Positions 1-8,561 of a DNA stretch of 64,000 nucleotides are shown here, piece by piece; position 1 is the first letter of the stretch, and every line of letters starts with the position of its first letter. The stretch covers positions 186,001 to 250,000 of the forward strand of contig CAWHHJ010000007.1 of NCBI GenBank assembly GCA_963829085.1. The letters are read 5' to 3'. Made by a program: the position numbers and the translations under genes. Under the pieces are notes generated by a model. The model made no database searches, was not told where the DNA came from, and saw only the letters and a list, made by a program, of their open reading frames with translations. The DNA comes from PALSA-1004 sp963829085 (lineage in GTDB: Bacteria > Pseudomonadota > Gammaproteobacteria > Burkholderiales > SG8-41).

Positions 1-358
1 CCGGATACGGTTGCGGGAATTCGTATTCCACCGGCTGATCATGATTGGTGAGCGGATGTCGCAGCCAGTTGCCTTCTTTGTTGAAGACGTCGGTATGCGA
101 CAGCCCCAATGCGGGAACGTCCGTGGTAACCGTCTCTGCAACGCGGTCGCCGTCGATTTTATCGATGCGATGTTCAACCTTGCCGACGGTTTCTCGGTTA
201 TAGCCGTTGATGACGCGATAGACATAGACGTCGCCTGCGGCCGGTGCGGCTATGGCGACCGGCACAGACGACATAAACGACAGAAATACTGCCGCTGAAA
301 ACATTGCGCGCCGCGATATTCCCGCAGAATTGCATGCGTTGTGAGAGTTCGATTTCAT
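1..358 (-). CDS. Exported protein of unknown function, 5' part only (paralogue of the gene at 3561-4304)
   Basis: The gene runs off the left edge; 119 N-terminal codons are visible. The start is ATG at 358 behind a GGAGGC ribosome site. Residues 1-37 form an export signal with an S-R-R-x-M-F stretch near residue 14, so Tat export is possible, ending in A-I-A-A. From there the protein closely matches the gene at 3561-4304: both carry AGDVYVYRVINGY, then NWLRHP and PVEYEF. Function is not recognised; the conserved part looks like a secreted beta-rich domain. It is divergent from the cytochrome c gene at 478. Identity as a real gene is secure because two paralogues preserve the same frame. Confidence 0.8.
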   Translation of the reverse strand, partial: MKSNSHNACNSAGISRRAMFSAAVFLSFMSSVPVAIAAPAAGDVYVYRVINGYNRETVGKVEHRIDKIDGDRVAETVTTDVPALGLSHTDVFNKEGNWLRHPLTNHDQPVEYEFPQPYP

Positions 359-477
359 TGCCGCCTCCATGTGCTCATAACAGCGCGACGCTAATGCGCG
401 GTGCCTACGGAAAACTTCCGCGGACGGATTTGTTATTATGCGCGCGACGCCCATTCCGCACGCAAACAGTCGAAACG

Positions 478-1098
478 ATGAAACTATTCCCGCGCTTCCT
501 GGTTGCGATCGCCGGATTGCTGGCGTGCGCCCCGGCGCTTGCGGCGAGCGCAGGCGAGATTTACGCGGCCAAATGCAGCACCTGCCACGACGCCGGCCTT
601 GCAAGTGCGCCCAAGGCAGGCGATAAGCGTGAATGGGCCCGGCGCAACAGGAATGGCACGGACGCACTGTATGAATCCGCGCTCAAGGGTAAGCCAAATA
701 CCGCAATGCTGCCGAAAGGTGGCTTCAGCGAATTAACCGACAGCGAAGTGACTGCCGTTGTCGATTATCTGCTGATGCGTGCCGGCCAATCGCGCAAGAT
801 ATCGTCGAGCGGAGCTAAGAGCGAAAACAGCGCTACAGCCGCCGATAGCTCGCGTAACGCGACTGCGATCGTCGACGACGCGACGCTTGTGACGAACATC
901 AAAACAGCGCTCGCCAAAAACAAAAGCATCGTCTTGAAGGACATCAAGGTCGAAGCAGCTGGTGGTGTCGTCACCCTGCGCGGCGTGGTCGACAAGGCGG
1001 AGCAAATCAAGCTTGCGGAAGGCATCGCAGCGAACACGACAGGCGTCCGACAGGTGGACAACAAACTGATACCCAAGGACCTGTTCGCCTGGGATTGA
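478..1098 (+). CDS. Periplasmic monohaem cytochrome c fused to a BON domain
   Basis: A 206-residue exported protein. A signal peptide covers residues 1-23. A small class I cytochrome c domain follows, with the haem site CSTCH at 33-37 and a likely axial Met at 77 (A-M-L-P). After a Ser/Ala/Asn linker, a BON domain lies at about residues 125-200 (V-T-N-I-K-T-A-L near its start, G-G-V-V-T-L-R-G centrally). The cytochrome half suggests periplasmic electron transfer in the c5 style. BON domains bind membranes or phospholipid, so the fusion may tether the haem domain. I chose ATG 478 because upstream in-frame starts would bury the signal peptide. No redox partner is encoded next to it. Confidence 0.85.
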   Translation: MKLFPRFLVAIAGLLACAPALAASAGEIYAAKCSTCHDAGLASAPKAGDKREWARRNRNGTDALYESALKGKPNTAMLPKGGFSELTDSEVTAVVDYLLMRAGQSRKISSSGAKSENSATAADSSRNATAIVDDATLVTNIKTALAKNKSIVLKDIKVEAAGGVVTLRGVVDKAEQIKLAEGIAANTTGVRQVDNKLIPKDLFAWD

Positions 1099-1148
1099 GA
1101 GCAACAACCGTGCGTCAAGAAATCTTTTAAACGACTAAGGGAAAAAAC

Positions 1149-2012
1149 ATGAATCACGCGGAACAACGGCAACGCTTGCGCGGCATCCTGGCAGGCAACG
1201 AATGCGTATCGCCGGCGAGCGTTTATGACGCGCTTTCAGCACGCGTTGCGGAAAGCGTGGGCTACAAGGTCGGCATGCTTGCTGGATCGGTCGCTTCCAA
1301 TACTACGCTGGGGGCGCCCGATCTCATCGTGTTGACGCTCACGGAATTCGCCGAGCAGGTACGGCGCATCATGCGGGCGTGCAATTTGAGTCTGCTCGTG
1401 GATGCCGATCACGGCTATGGCAATGCGTTGAACGCGATGCGCACGGTGCAGGAGCTCGAACATTCGGGCGTGTCGGCACTCAGCCTCGAAGATACGGCCC
1501 TGCCAACGCCCTTCGGCCAGGCAGAAGGCAAGGAAAGCCTGACGTCGATTGAAGAGGGTGTTGGCAAACTCCGCGCGGCGGTATCGGCGAGAAGCGATCC
1601 ATCGCTCATCATCGCCGGCCGCACGTCTGCGCTCAAGATCGAAGGTGTAGAAGGCACCATTGCCCGCGTAAAGGCATATTCCAAGACGGGTGTCGATGCG
1701 ATTTTTATAGTTGGACTCGAAAAGCTGGATCAGCTCGATGCAATTCATTCGGCCACTGCGCTGCCGATCTTCATCGGCTCGGCGCCGGCGTCATTGAAGC
1801 GTGAAGAACTTGCCGCGCGCGGCGCGCGCATTCTGCTGCAGGGCCATCAGCCGGTGGCCGCGACGGTCAAAGCACTGTACGACTGCTACTCGCACTTGTT
1901 CGGCGGCGGCGCGCCTGCGGACCTCAAGTCAAAAATCGCGTCGCCGGCCGACATGGAGAAAGTTACGGAAGGCGGCAAATACAAGCAGTGGCAGGCGGAT
2001 TATCTGCGGTGA
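1149..2012 (+). CDS. Isocitrate lyase/PEP mutase superfamily enzyme, probable oxaloacetate decarboxylase
   Basis: The 287-residue TIM-barrel protein has the superfamily order: SVYDALSAR near residue 25, GSVASN near 46, the metal-binding DADHGYGNALN at about 84-94, S-L-E-D near 115, and E-E-G-V-G-K. This pattern and the length match the Pseudomonas PA4872-type oxaloacetate decarboxylase (oxaloacetate to pyruvate and CO2, Mg2+-dependent) better than methylisocitrate lyase, which has a Lys-Lys-Cys-Gly-type loop not seen here. The start is ATG 1149 with AAGGGA upstream. It stands alone between a cytochrome gene and a convergent Bug gene, so substrate cannot be read from context; another 2-oxo or hydroxy acid is possible. 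Confidence 0.8.
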   Translation: MNHAEQRQRLRGILAGNECVSPASVYDALSARVAESVGYKVGMLAGSVASNTTLGAPDLIVLTLTEFAEQVRRIMRACNLSLLVDADHGYGNALNAMRTVQELEHSGVSALSLEDTALPTPFGQAEGKESLTSIEEGVGKLRAAVSARSDPSLIIAGRTSALKIEGVEGTIARVKAYSKTGVDAIFIVGLEKLDQLDAIHSATALPIFIGSAPASLKREELAARGARILLQGHQPVAATVKALYDCYSHLFGGGAPADLKSKIASPADMEKVTEGGKYKQWQADYLR

Positions 2013-2043
2013 CATGAAACGGCGAGCGCCGCTGCATGAGTGA

Positions 2044-3036
2044 TTACGGTTCTTTGCGCGCGAGCCCGAGCTCGGTAAAAATCGTTCTTGCCTGATCGAA
2101 ATCCGTCTTCAGAAAACGCGCATACTCCGCCGCATTCAGATATTCGCTTTCCCACAGGTTCTGTTCCTGGTCGCGCCGCCATTCGTCCGTCTTCACGAGG
2201 CGCGCAAACACGCTGTCCCAATAAGCAATCTGCGCCGGCGTCAGCTTCGGCGGCCCGAATACGCCCTGCCAGTTGGCAAGGACCGCATCAACACCCTGCT
2301 CCTTCAACGTCGGTACTGACGCGAGCGCCCCGCCGAGCCGGCGCGGCGACGACACGCCAAGCATATGGAGCTTGCCGGTTTGCACGTGCGGCAGCAGATT
2401 CGACGTCACCGTAGCGATGACATCGACGTGTCCGCCGAGCGCGTTAGTCATCAGCTCCGCACCCTGAAATACGACGAGCTTCGTCTTCTTCATATCAACA
2501 CCCGCTGACCGCATTGTCATCGCGCACACGATGTGCAGATAACTGCCAAGGCTGTTGACGGCGATGGATACGGACGTGGGGTCAGCACGCAGCCGGTCGA
2601 GCAAATCACGAGTCGTTTTTATCGGCGAATCGGCGCGCACTGCAAGACCGATGTACTGGTTGCCAAGCAGCGCCAGCGGCGTGAAATCGGTATATGTGAA
2701 ATTCGCCGTGCCGATGATGTAATTCGTCAGAATCGTTGGTGACGCGATCTGCAGCCAGTGTGCGTCGCCCGCATGCTGTGAAAGATAATTCCAGGCGATA
2801 TTTCCACCGCCGCCGACACGGTTCACGACGCTGCTGTTGACGCCGAGCAGCGTTTTGGTTTGTGCGATGTTTTGCAGCACCCGCGCCGTGCGGTCCTGCG
2901 AGCTGCCGGGCGTCAAGCCAACAACGAACTCCACATTCTTGTCGGGTTTCCATGCGCCTTGCGCGTGAACATGACCGGCGAGACAGCAAACGACGATCGC
3001 GGCCGCCGCGCGCCGATAACGCAAAGAATGTTTCAT
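2044..3036 (-). CDS. Bug/TctC-family periplasmic solute-binding protein (divergent)
   Basis: A 330-residue exported binding protein with a signal peptide ending at V-H-A-Q (about residue 26). It has the Bug fold landmarks: the N-terminal V-E-F-V-V-G strand and loop, D-F-T-P-L-A-L-L near 140, G-V-S-S-P-R-R and S-V-P-T-L-K-E-Q-G in the C-terminal half. The ligand loop normally read as PPGGxxD is PGSSQD here, so it is a divergent member and ligand preference may differ. Family members bind carboxylates such as citrate, glutamate or nicotinate. No TctA/TctB membrane genes are nearby. It follows the CinA-like gene by 15 bp on the same strand. Confidence 0.85.
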   Translation of the reverse strand: MKHSLRYRRAAAAIVVCCLAGHVHAQGAWKPDKNVEFVVGLTPGSSQDRTARVLQNIAQTKTLLGVNSSVVNRVGGGGNIAWNYLSQHAGDAHWLQIASPTILTNYIIGTANFTYTDFTPLALLGNQYIGLAVRADSPIKTTRDLLDRLRADPTSVSIAVNSLGSYLHIVCAMTMRSAGVDMKKTKLVVFQGAELMTNALGGHVDVIATVTSNLLPHVQTGKLHMLGVSSPRRLGGALASVPTLKEQGVDAVLANWQGVFGPPKLTPAQIAYWDSVFARLVKTDEWRRDQEQNLWESEYLNAAEYARFLKTDFDQARTIFTELGLARKEP

Positions 3037-3051
3037 ACGCTGTTCGAGCGC

Positions 3052-3531
3052 TTAGCCCAGCACCTCGGCCAACAACATCAACGCCGCAGTAGCGAATGCA
3101 TACATGTTCTCTACACGGTCATTTTTGCCGGTGCGAACGGTCATCGAGCGCTCGCTGGTTCCCGCAACAGCGATGCAGGCAAGGCCGGCCGGATTGCCGT
3201 AACGCCCGCCCGTCGGTCCCGCTGCACCCGTTTCGCCGATCGCCCACGTCACCTTGAAACGGTCACGCATTAGCTTCGCACGGACGAGAGCGTTTGCTTC
3301 CGTTGCCGGCTGCGCGCCACTGAAAACGCTCGCGTCGAAATCCTGCAATACATGCCACGACTGCCGTGTATACAGCACAGTGCCACCGAGGAAAAACGCG
3401 GATGCGCCGGGCACCGCGAGCAACGCTGCCGAGATGAGTCCGCCGGCCGACGATTCACCGACCGCCACGGTTTCATTGCGCGCCTTCAACAGCGCGCCCG
3501 CCTTTTCAGCGTAGGGCAGCAATTCGCGCAT
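3052..3531 (-). CDS. CinA C-terminal-domain protein, probable nicotinamide-nucleotide amidohydrolase (PncC-like)
   Basis: At 159 residues this equals a stand-alone CinA C-terminal domain. Motifs seen are V-G-E-S-S-A-G-G-L-I-S at about 23-33, F-L-G-G-T-V-L-Y-T near 47, and G-E-T-G-A-A-G-P-T-G-G near 98-108, all hallmark blocks of the deamidase. Family members convert NMN to nicotinic acid mononucleotide in pyridine-nucleotide recycling. The N-terminal MoCF-like domain of full CinA is absent, as is common for PncC. It sits between an exported protein gene and a Bug gene; the short gaps suggest co-transcription but give no metabolic hint. Confidence 0.85.
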   Translation of the reverse strand: MRELLPYAEKAGALLKARNETVAVGESSAGGLISAALLAVPGASAFFLGGTVLYTRQSWHVLQDFDASVFSGAQPATEANALVRAKLMRDRFKVTWAIGETGAAGPTGGRYGNPAGLACIAVAGTSERSMTVRTGKNDRVENMYAFATAALMLLAEVLG

Positions 3532-3560
3532 GCGTGGTTTCTACAGTGACTTCAAACGTC

Positions 3561-4304
3561 TCAGGGCGTCGCGGCCGCGACGCTGACCAGCTCCTGCACC
3601 GTCCAGTCGCCGTGCGTCCATTGGCTGCCCTTGCCGCGGCTGCGGCCAAGGTCGATGTATTGGGATGTGTATTCCCGGCGAACGGGGCGGCCCAATGCAG
3701 GCGCATACCAATCTGTTTCGGTGATGCTCGTCGGCTGGCGGAATCCATCCCAATCGCCCGCATAAACGTAGCGTCTGACTTTGATTGTATCGAACGTGCC
3801 CGCAGGCACCGTGACGCGCTCGCTGCCGATGACCGCGCCGTCGACACGCACATTCGCCCGCGCACCATTCGCAGGGTTAGTCGCATTCACACGCGTCGAC
3901 CAGCGTTTCTCCGTACTAAGCGGAAACTCATAAGCAGGATACGGCGGATTGAATTCATACTCGACAGGCACCCCATGATTTACGATCGGATGCCGCAGCC
4001 AGTTGCCATCAGGTGTGTAAACTTCGGTGTGCGGTTCCATGAGCAAATTAGACTGCGGGACGACTGACATCGTGATGGTGCGCGCATCGACGCCGTCGAC
4101 GCGATACTCCATGTTGCCCCGCACTTCACCGCTATAGCCGTTGATCACGCGATAGACATACACATCGCCGGCTGCAGGCGCAGCAACGCTGGTTTTGATG
4201 ACAGCAATGCAAAGCAATGCAGCAAGCGACGCAGTGATGGTCCTCCGCACGTTTATGCAGATGGTGGCCGACCCGCGTACCTTGTCGATCACTGAGTACA
4301 CCAT
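3561..4304 (-). CDS. Exported protein of unknown function (paralogue of the left-edge gene)
   Basis: A 247-residue exported protein. The hydrophobic segment at about residues 22-41 ends at V-A-A-P and is followed by AGDVYVYRVINGY, shared with the truncated gene at 1-358. Later blocks include N-W-L-R-H-P, R-V-T-V-P-A-G-T-F-D (about 155) and T-D-W-Y-A-P-A-L-G near 195, typical of DUF-type beta-rich domains that act on or bind envelope material. I do not recognise a named family. ATG 4304 overlaps the upstream gene's stop by 16 bp and has a weak ribosome site. A GTG at codon 19 would give a tidier signal peptide. Confidence 0.75.
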   Translation of the reverse strand: MVYSVIDKVRGSATICINVRRTITASLAALLCIAVIKTSVAAPAAGDVYVYRVINGYSGEVRGNMEYRVDGVDARTITMSVVPQSNLLMEPHTEVYTPDGNWLRHPIVNHGVPVEYEFNPPYPAYEFPLSTEKRWSTRVNATNPANGARANVRVDGAVIGSERVTVPAGTFDTIKVRRYVYAGDWDGFRQPTSITETDWYAPALGRPVRREYTSQYIDLGRSRGKGSQWTHGDWTVQELVSVAAATP

Positions 4305-4810
4305 TGTTCAGCTGTCGTGCGCTGGCGCCGCGCGTCGGCGAGCCGTTCCTCGTCGCTGAACTGTATCCGCTCGCCGGTTATCGCGTCTTCCCGACTAAAG
4401 CGCTGTCCTTCCTCCAGCCCGCGCAGACGGCCGCGGGCCTCGATACAGTTGTGGAGCGCATAGACCGCCTCGCTTCTAGCCTTCTCTGCTTTAGCTTCCG
4501 CCTCCTCGCGTTCCTGTGCGCGCCTTCGGAATTGCGCCGCTTGCAGCTCAAGTGATCCACTCCCGCCCGCAGCGGTCACGGGGCCGCCGGTGAAAACCAG
4601 TCGTTGATTAACCGTACCGGCGGGACAGAATTGCGCGTACTGCTTCAGGCCCCGGGCATTGCTGCATTCATATATCTGGGCGTACGCCATACTTGCAGCG
4701 AGCATCGCAAGACCCCCCGCAGCCAGGCGGCTTCCGAGCCTTGCTCTCGCAGCCCGAGCCCCGGACATATCGTCAAGCGGCTGTATGCATCCCATCTTCA
4801 TGCTCGACAT
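4289..4810 (-). CDS. Exported DUF4124-like protein with a charged coiled-coil
   Basis: A 173-residue protein with a signal peptide ending A-Y-A-Q near residue 45. A short DUF4124-like motif follows (I-Y-E-C-S-N then L-K-Q-Y-A-Q-F-C), then a Glu/Lys/Arg-rich segment at about 90-125 (R-R-R-A-Q-E-R-E-E-A-E) that should form a coiled coil. Two cysteines in the DUF4124 part and two near the C-terminus could form disulfides. Function unknown; the domain is common in small secreted proteobacterial proteins. It overlaps the next gene (3561-4304) by 16 bp, suggesting translational coupling. Internal ATGs at codons 4 and 6 are also possible starts. Confidence 0.7.
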   Translation of the reverse strand: MSSMKMGCIQPLDDMSGARAARARLGSRLAAGGLAMLAASMAYAQIYECSNARGLKQYAQFCPAGTVNQRLVFTGGPVTAAGGSGSLELQAAQFRRRAQEREEAEAKAEKARSEAVYALHNCIEARGRLRGLEEGQRFSREDAITGERIQFSDEERLADARRQRTTAEQWCTQ

Positions 4811-4883
4811 GCTAGCGCAATTGCGCTACTGACAACAGCACCTGCCATCGCCCGACGTCGTCACATCGCTCGCCGGCGCACAC

Positions 4884-5858
4884 TCACTGTTCGAGTCTGA
4901 TATTGGCTGCCTTGATCACCCGCGCGTTCTGGGCGAACTCATCGCGCAAGTGCTGCGCATATTGCTCGGGCGTGCCGCCGGCCACTTCGAGACCTTGCGC
5001 TACAAAGCGCTCCCTTACTTCCGGATTGCGCAGGACAACAAGCACGTCGCGATTAATACGGTTGATGATGTCACGCGACGTTTTAGCAGGAGCGAGTAAG
5101 CCCGACGCGGTGCTTGCTTCGTAGCCGGGCACGCCCGCTTCGGCCATAGTCGGATATTCCGGCACCAGCGCCGATCTCGTTTTCGTACCTACGGCAAGTG
5201 CGCGCAGCTTGCCCTGGCGTATCTGCGGCCAGACAGTAGGCAGGTTGTCGATCACCATCTGCAATTGGCCGGCCAGTAGATCGGTCAACGACTGGCCGCC
5301 GCCCTTATACGGAATGTGGACGATCTGCACGCCGGCCAGTGCCTTGAATTGTTCGCCGGCAAGATGAGCAACCGAGCCTTGTCCAGCAGAACCGAAATTG
5401 AGCGAATTCGGTTTGCTTTTCGCGAGCGCGATCAGTTCCTTCACCGATTTCGCGGGTACCGAAGGATGAACTACAAGTATGAACGGGCTGATCGTGGTCA
5501 ACGCGATTGGTGCGAAGTCTTCGAGCGTATACGGCATCTTCGCAAGCAGCGCCGGATTGATGGTCAACGGCCCCGGCGTGCCCATTAGCAGCGTGTACCC
5601 ATCCGGCGGCGATTTGGCGACAAGTTCCGCGCCGATGACGCCACCGGCACCGGGACGATTATCGACGATCACCGTCTGGCCGAGCGGCTCGGTAAGACGC
5701 TGGCTGAGAATGCGCGCGATCAAATCGGTACCGCCGCCCGGCACAAACGGAACGATGAGTCTGATCGGTTTCGCGGGATAGGTCTGGGAGAATGCGGCTG
5801 GCGCCAGAGCAGTCACAAGCATGGCCGACAGTGTCGAGAATCGTTGCAATGACATCAT
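4884..5858 (-). CDS. Bug/TctC-family periplasmic solute-binding protein
   Basis: A 324-residue binding protein starting at ATG 5858 (a second ATG lies at 5855). A longer GTG-initiated frame would prefix an arginine-rich segment that is not signal-like. The signal peptide ends A-A-F-S-Q, followed by the consensus YPAKPIRLIVPFVPGGGTD. The family Y-T-L-L-M-G-T, S-A-G-Q-G-S and H-I-P-Y-K-G-G blocks follow in order. It is the last gene of a minus-strand set with an SDR, a racemase, another Bug and a flavoprotein. Two receptors in one cluster suggest binding of related substrates or intermediates. Its membrane partners are not in the window. Confidence 0.9.
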   Translation of the reverse strand: MMSLQRFSTLSAMLVTALAPAAFSQTYPAKPIRLIVPFVPGGGTDLIARILSQRLTEPLGQTVIVDNRPGAGGVIGAELVAKSPPDGYTLLMGTPGPLTINPALLAKMPYTLEDFAPIALTTISPFILVVHPSVPAKSVKELIALAKSKPNSLNFGSAGQGSVAHLAGEQFKALAGVQIVHIPYKGGGQSLTDLLAGQLQMVIDNLPTVWPQIRQGKLRALAVGTKTRSALVPEYPTMAEAGVPGYEASTASGLLAPAKTSRDIINRINRDVLVVLRNPEVRERFVAQGLEVAGGTPEQYAQHLRDEFAQNARVIKAANIRLEQ

Positions 5859-5947
5859 GATTAATTCACGTCTTCTGCATATGCGGCGCGAGCGGTATTG
5901 CACTCAACCCGCCTGACACAGTCATTCGCCCGTGTCTTTGTCGTCAA

Positions 5948-6712
5948 TCAATCACCCCACATGCCGCCGTTGACGTCCAGTATCTCGGCGGTAATGAAAC
6001 CCGACGACTCTTGAGCGAGAAACAGACATGCCCGTGCCACTTCATCCGCGTGGCCCATGCGTCCCACCGGAATCAAGTCGCGCAAGCGTTGCGGAAAATT
6101 CCCGGTCATCGCTGACGCGACCGGGCCCGGTGCGACCGCATTTACAGTAATACCATCGGCGGCAAGCTCGCGTGCCAGGAACAGCGTCATCGCGTGCACG
6201 CCGGCTTTGGATACGCCGTACGCGACGTTCGATGCATGCGCCTGTTCGCCGCGATCGAGCCACGGCCGTGCATTGCCGCCGTTCTTGGCGAGTATCGAGC
6301 CGATGTTGATAATGCGGCCGTATTTCTGCGCGCGCATGATGGCTATGACGGCCTGGCAGCACAAGAACGAGCCTTTGAGATTCACCGCGAGCACGCGCTC
6401 CCATTCCGCTTCACTCAACGCTTCGGCTGAACCGAAAGAGACGGTGCCTGCTACGTTAACCAGAACGTCGATTCTGCCGAGGGCCTCGGCCGTCGTCCGC
6501 ACCAGCGTTTTCACTTGCTCCGGTTTGGTTACATCAACCACCGCCGAAATCACACGCCGGTGTTGCGCTTTGATTTCATCAGCCAATGATGCGCCAGAGA
6601 CGACGTCGGCCAGACTGATATCCGCGCCCGCTGCCGCGAAAGCGCGCGCGACGGCGCTGCCGATACCGCCATATGCACCGGTGATCAGCGCTGTGCGGCC
6701 TTTTAGAGTCAT
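5948..6712 (-). CDS. Short-chain dehydrogenase/reductase (FabG-like)
   Basis: A 254-residue classical SDR. It has the cofactor motif TGAYGGIG at 11-18, N-V-A-G at 86-89, catalytic Ser139, Tyr165 and Lys169 (Y-G-V-S-K), and P-G-P-V near 188. Asp at the end of strand 2 (S-L-A-D, residues 33-36) favours NAD over NADP. The C-terminus D-V-N-G-G is typical. Substrate is unknown; context points to oxidation of a hydroxy acid in the small catabolic cluster. Its ATG lies 3 bp downstream of the stop of the upstream racemase gene, so translation is probably coupled. Confidence 0.88.
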   Translation of the reverse strand: MTLKGRTALITGAYGGIGSAVARAFAAAGADISLADVVSGASLADEIKAQHRRVISAVVDVTKPEQVKTLVRTTAEALGRIDVLVNVAGTVSFGSAEALSEAEWERVLAVNLKGSFLCCQAVIAIMRAQKYGRIINIGSILAKNGGNARPWLDRGEQAHASNVAYGVSKAGVHAMTLFLARELAADGITVNAVAPGPVASAMTGNFPQRLRDLIPVGRMGHADEVARACLFLAQESSGFITAEILDVNGGMWGD

Positions 6713-6715
6713 TAC

Positions 6716-7548
6716 TCAGCGCTTGGGCTTGTGCGGCGTCTGCGCAAGTCGCGTGATGCCGTAGAGATCGAGCAATTCCTTAACGCGCTCGCGCGGCGGC
6801 TTGTCCATGTAGTAGCCCCGCCGGGCCGGCGTCATGCCGGAGCTGCGCTTCAGATCGACCATGCTTTCCGCCATTTTGATGGTGGCGCCGATCGCGTCCA
6901 TGATGGGCACATCGTCAACACGGTTAAGGCCATTACGCGCGAGCAGCACGCACAACGGCGCTTCGCCTGGAATGATGACGTCTGCGCCATCGTTGATCAG
7001 CGCCCGTGCAGATTCGCGAAGCTTCTCGAGCAGCGGCTCAGACTTATCGAATGCTTGCAACACATCATTGAAGGTGAATCCGACCGGACGCACGCCTGCG
7101 AATCGATGCGCCGGAATTACGCGCTCCGCATTCTCTTGAATGAGCGGCGCCATTTCCGTGATGAAGAGCAATACGCCAACGCGCTCGCCAAGCATGCTGG
7201 CCGTTAGAAAGGAGCTCTCGCCGTAACCCACGACGGGAATATCGACGATGCTGCGCGCTACACGCAGCGCAGGCTCGGGTATCGACATGATTGAATAGGC
7301 ATCGAAGCCCTGCTCTTCTGCTTGGATGCTGCCCAGCACGAATTGCTGCCCGTGCAGGTACTGCATGTCCACGCATAGCGAATGTCGTTGCCTGGATAAT
7401 TAGTTTTATACGTCTCATCGTGCATGCCGTGCAACACGACTTCTGTATCCGCACGCGCTACCTTTTTGAAATGCGCCGCGAGGGCCGCCGCATACGCCGG
7501 CAGATTGCCCAGTACCGTGAAACTCTGATGCCATATTTTCATGCCCAT
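6716..7548 (-). pseudogene. Asp/Glu/hydantoin racemase-family gene, frameshifted
   Basis: Two frames together encode one protein of roughly 275 residues. Codons from ATG 7548 give the N-terminal domain (K-I-W-H-Q-S-F through N-Y-P-G-N-D-I-R-Y-A). From about 7372 the next frame continues D-M-Q-Y-L-H-G-Q-Q-F through to the stop at 6716. The shift needs one missing or two extra bases near 7370-7378. The downstream part has A-E-E-Q-G-F-D-A-Y, P-V-V-G-Y-G-E, G-V-L-L-F-I and the second cysteine in G-E-A-P-L-C-V-L. Family members racemise hydantoins or amino acids, or isomerise maleate. Both halves look undecayed, so the break is recent or a sequence error. Confidence 0.75.
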
Positions 7549-7586
7549 CCCGCCGTCCCTTTACATTTTCTGATGGCGTGCGTCGC

Positions 7587-8559
7587 TCAATCGATTTGAG
7601 CGCCGGAGTCTTTCACGACCTTAGCCCACTTTGCCACTTCCTTGCGATAAAACGCAGAGAACTGCTCAGGCGTGCTGCCGACCGGCTCGGCTCCGAGAGC
7701 TAGAAAACGGTCGCGGATATCGGGCAGGTTCACGATTCTGGCGATCTCGCTATGCAACCGGTTGATCACCGTAACCGGCGTGCCGGCAGGCGCAAACACG
7801 CCAAACCACGCGTTTGCGTCGTAACCCGGAACTCCGGATTCTGCGATGGTTGGAATGTCCGGCGCCGTGCGTGATCGTTTCTGCGTCGTCACCGCAAGCG
7901 CGCGCAGTTTGCCCGAGCGGGCGAGCGGCAGCGTCGTCACAATGTTGTCGAACATGAATATCGTTTCGCCCGCAAGCACCGACGTCGTGGCGAACGACGC
8001 GCCCCGATATGGCACATGCACGAGACTCACGCCGGCCATGCTGCCGAACATCGCGGTGAACAAATGACCGCCCGATCCGTTGCCCGCAGAGCCGTAATTC
8101 AGTTGACCCGGCCGGGATTTGGCAATTGCGATGAACTCTTTGACGCTCTTCGCGGGCAGCGAGGGGTGCACAACGAACATGAACGGCGTGTCGGTGACTT
8201 GCGTAATCGCAGCGAAATCTTTGACTGCGTCGTAAGCAAGCTTCTTATAGAGGCTCGGATTGATCGCAGTCGAGACAGTCCCCATGAATATGGTATGGCC
8301 ATCTTTAGGCGCAGTCGCGACAATCTCGGCGGCGATATTGCTTGCGGCACCCGCGCGATTGTCGACGACCACCGGTTGCCCCAACGCTTCTGAAAGGTTT
8401 TGGCTGATTGCACGCGCGACGACATCCGTTGCGCCGCCCGCCGGAAAACCAACGACGAATCGGTACTTGCTTAGTCGGATAAGACTGCGCCCAGGCGAGC
8501 GACGACAGGAGCATGCAAAGAGTTACTCGACGCAGTATGCCAGGTCGCTTAAACGACAT
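7587..8559 (-). CDS. Bug/TctC-family binding protein, frame interrupted near residue 32
   Basis: ATG 8559 opens a signal peptide (ending L-A-W-A-Q) and S-Y-P-T-K-Q-V, then the frame is lost. Dropping one C from the coding-strand AGTACC at 8461-8466 restores V-R-F-V-V-G-F-P-A-G-G-A-T-D and joins the remaining 280 residues to the stop at 7587. The restored protein is full length, with H-V-P-Y-R-G-A, V-T-T-Q-K-R-S and P-T-I-A-E-S-G-V-P-G-Y blocks. The gene starts 2 bp after the flavoprotein stop, so the two are co-translated. The same AGTACC context interrupts rpoD, dnaG and the fumarase beta gene. Confidence 0.8.
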
Positions 8560-8561
8560 CC

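Noticed and set aside
11..298. Plus-strand open frame at the left edge
   Set aside because: It is antisense to a minus-strand gene whose protein matches the paralogue at 3561-4304 and has a good start and ribosome site.
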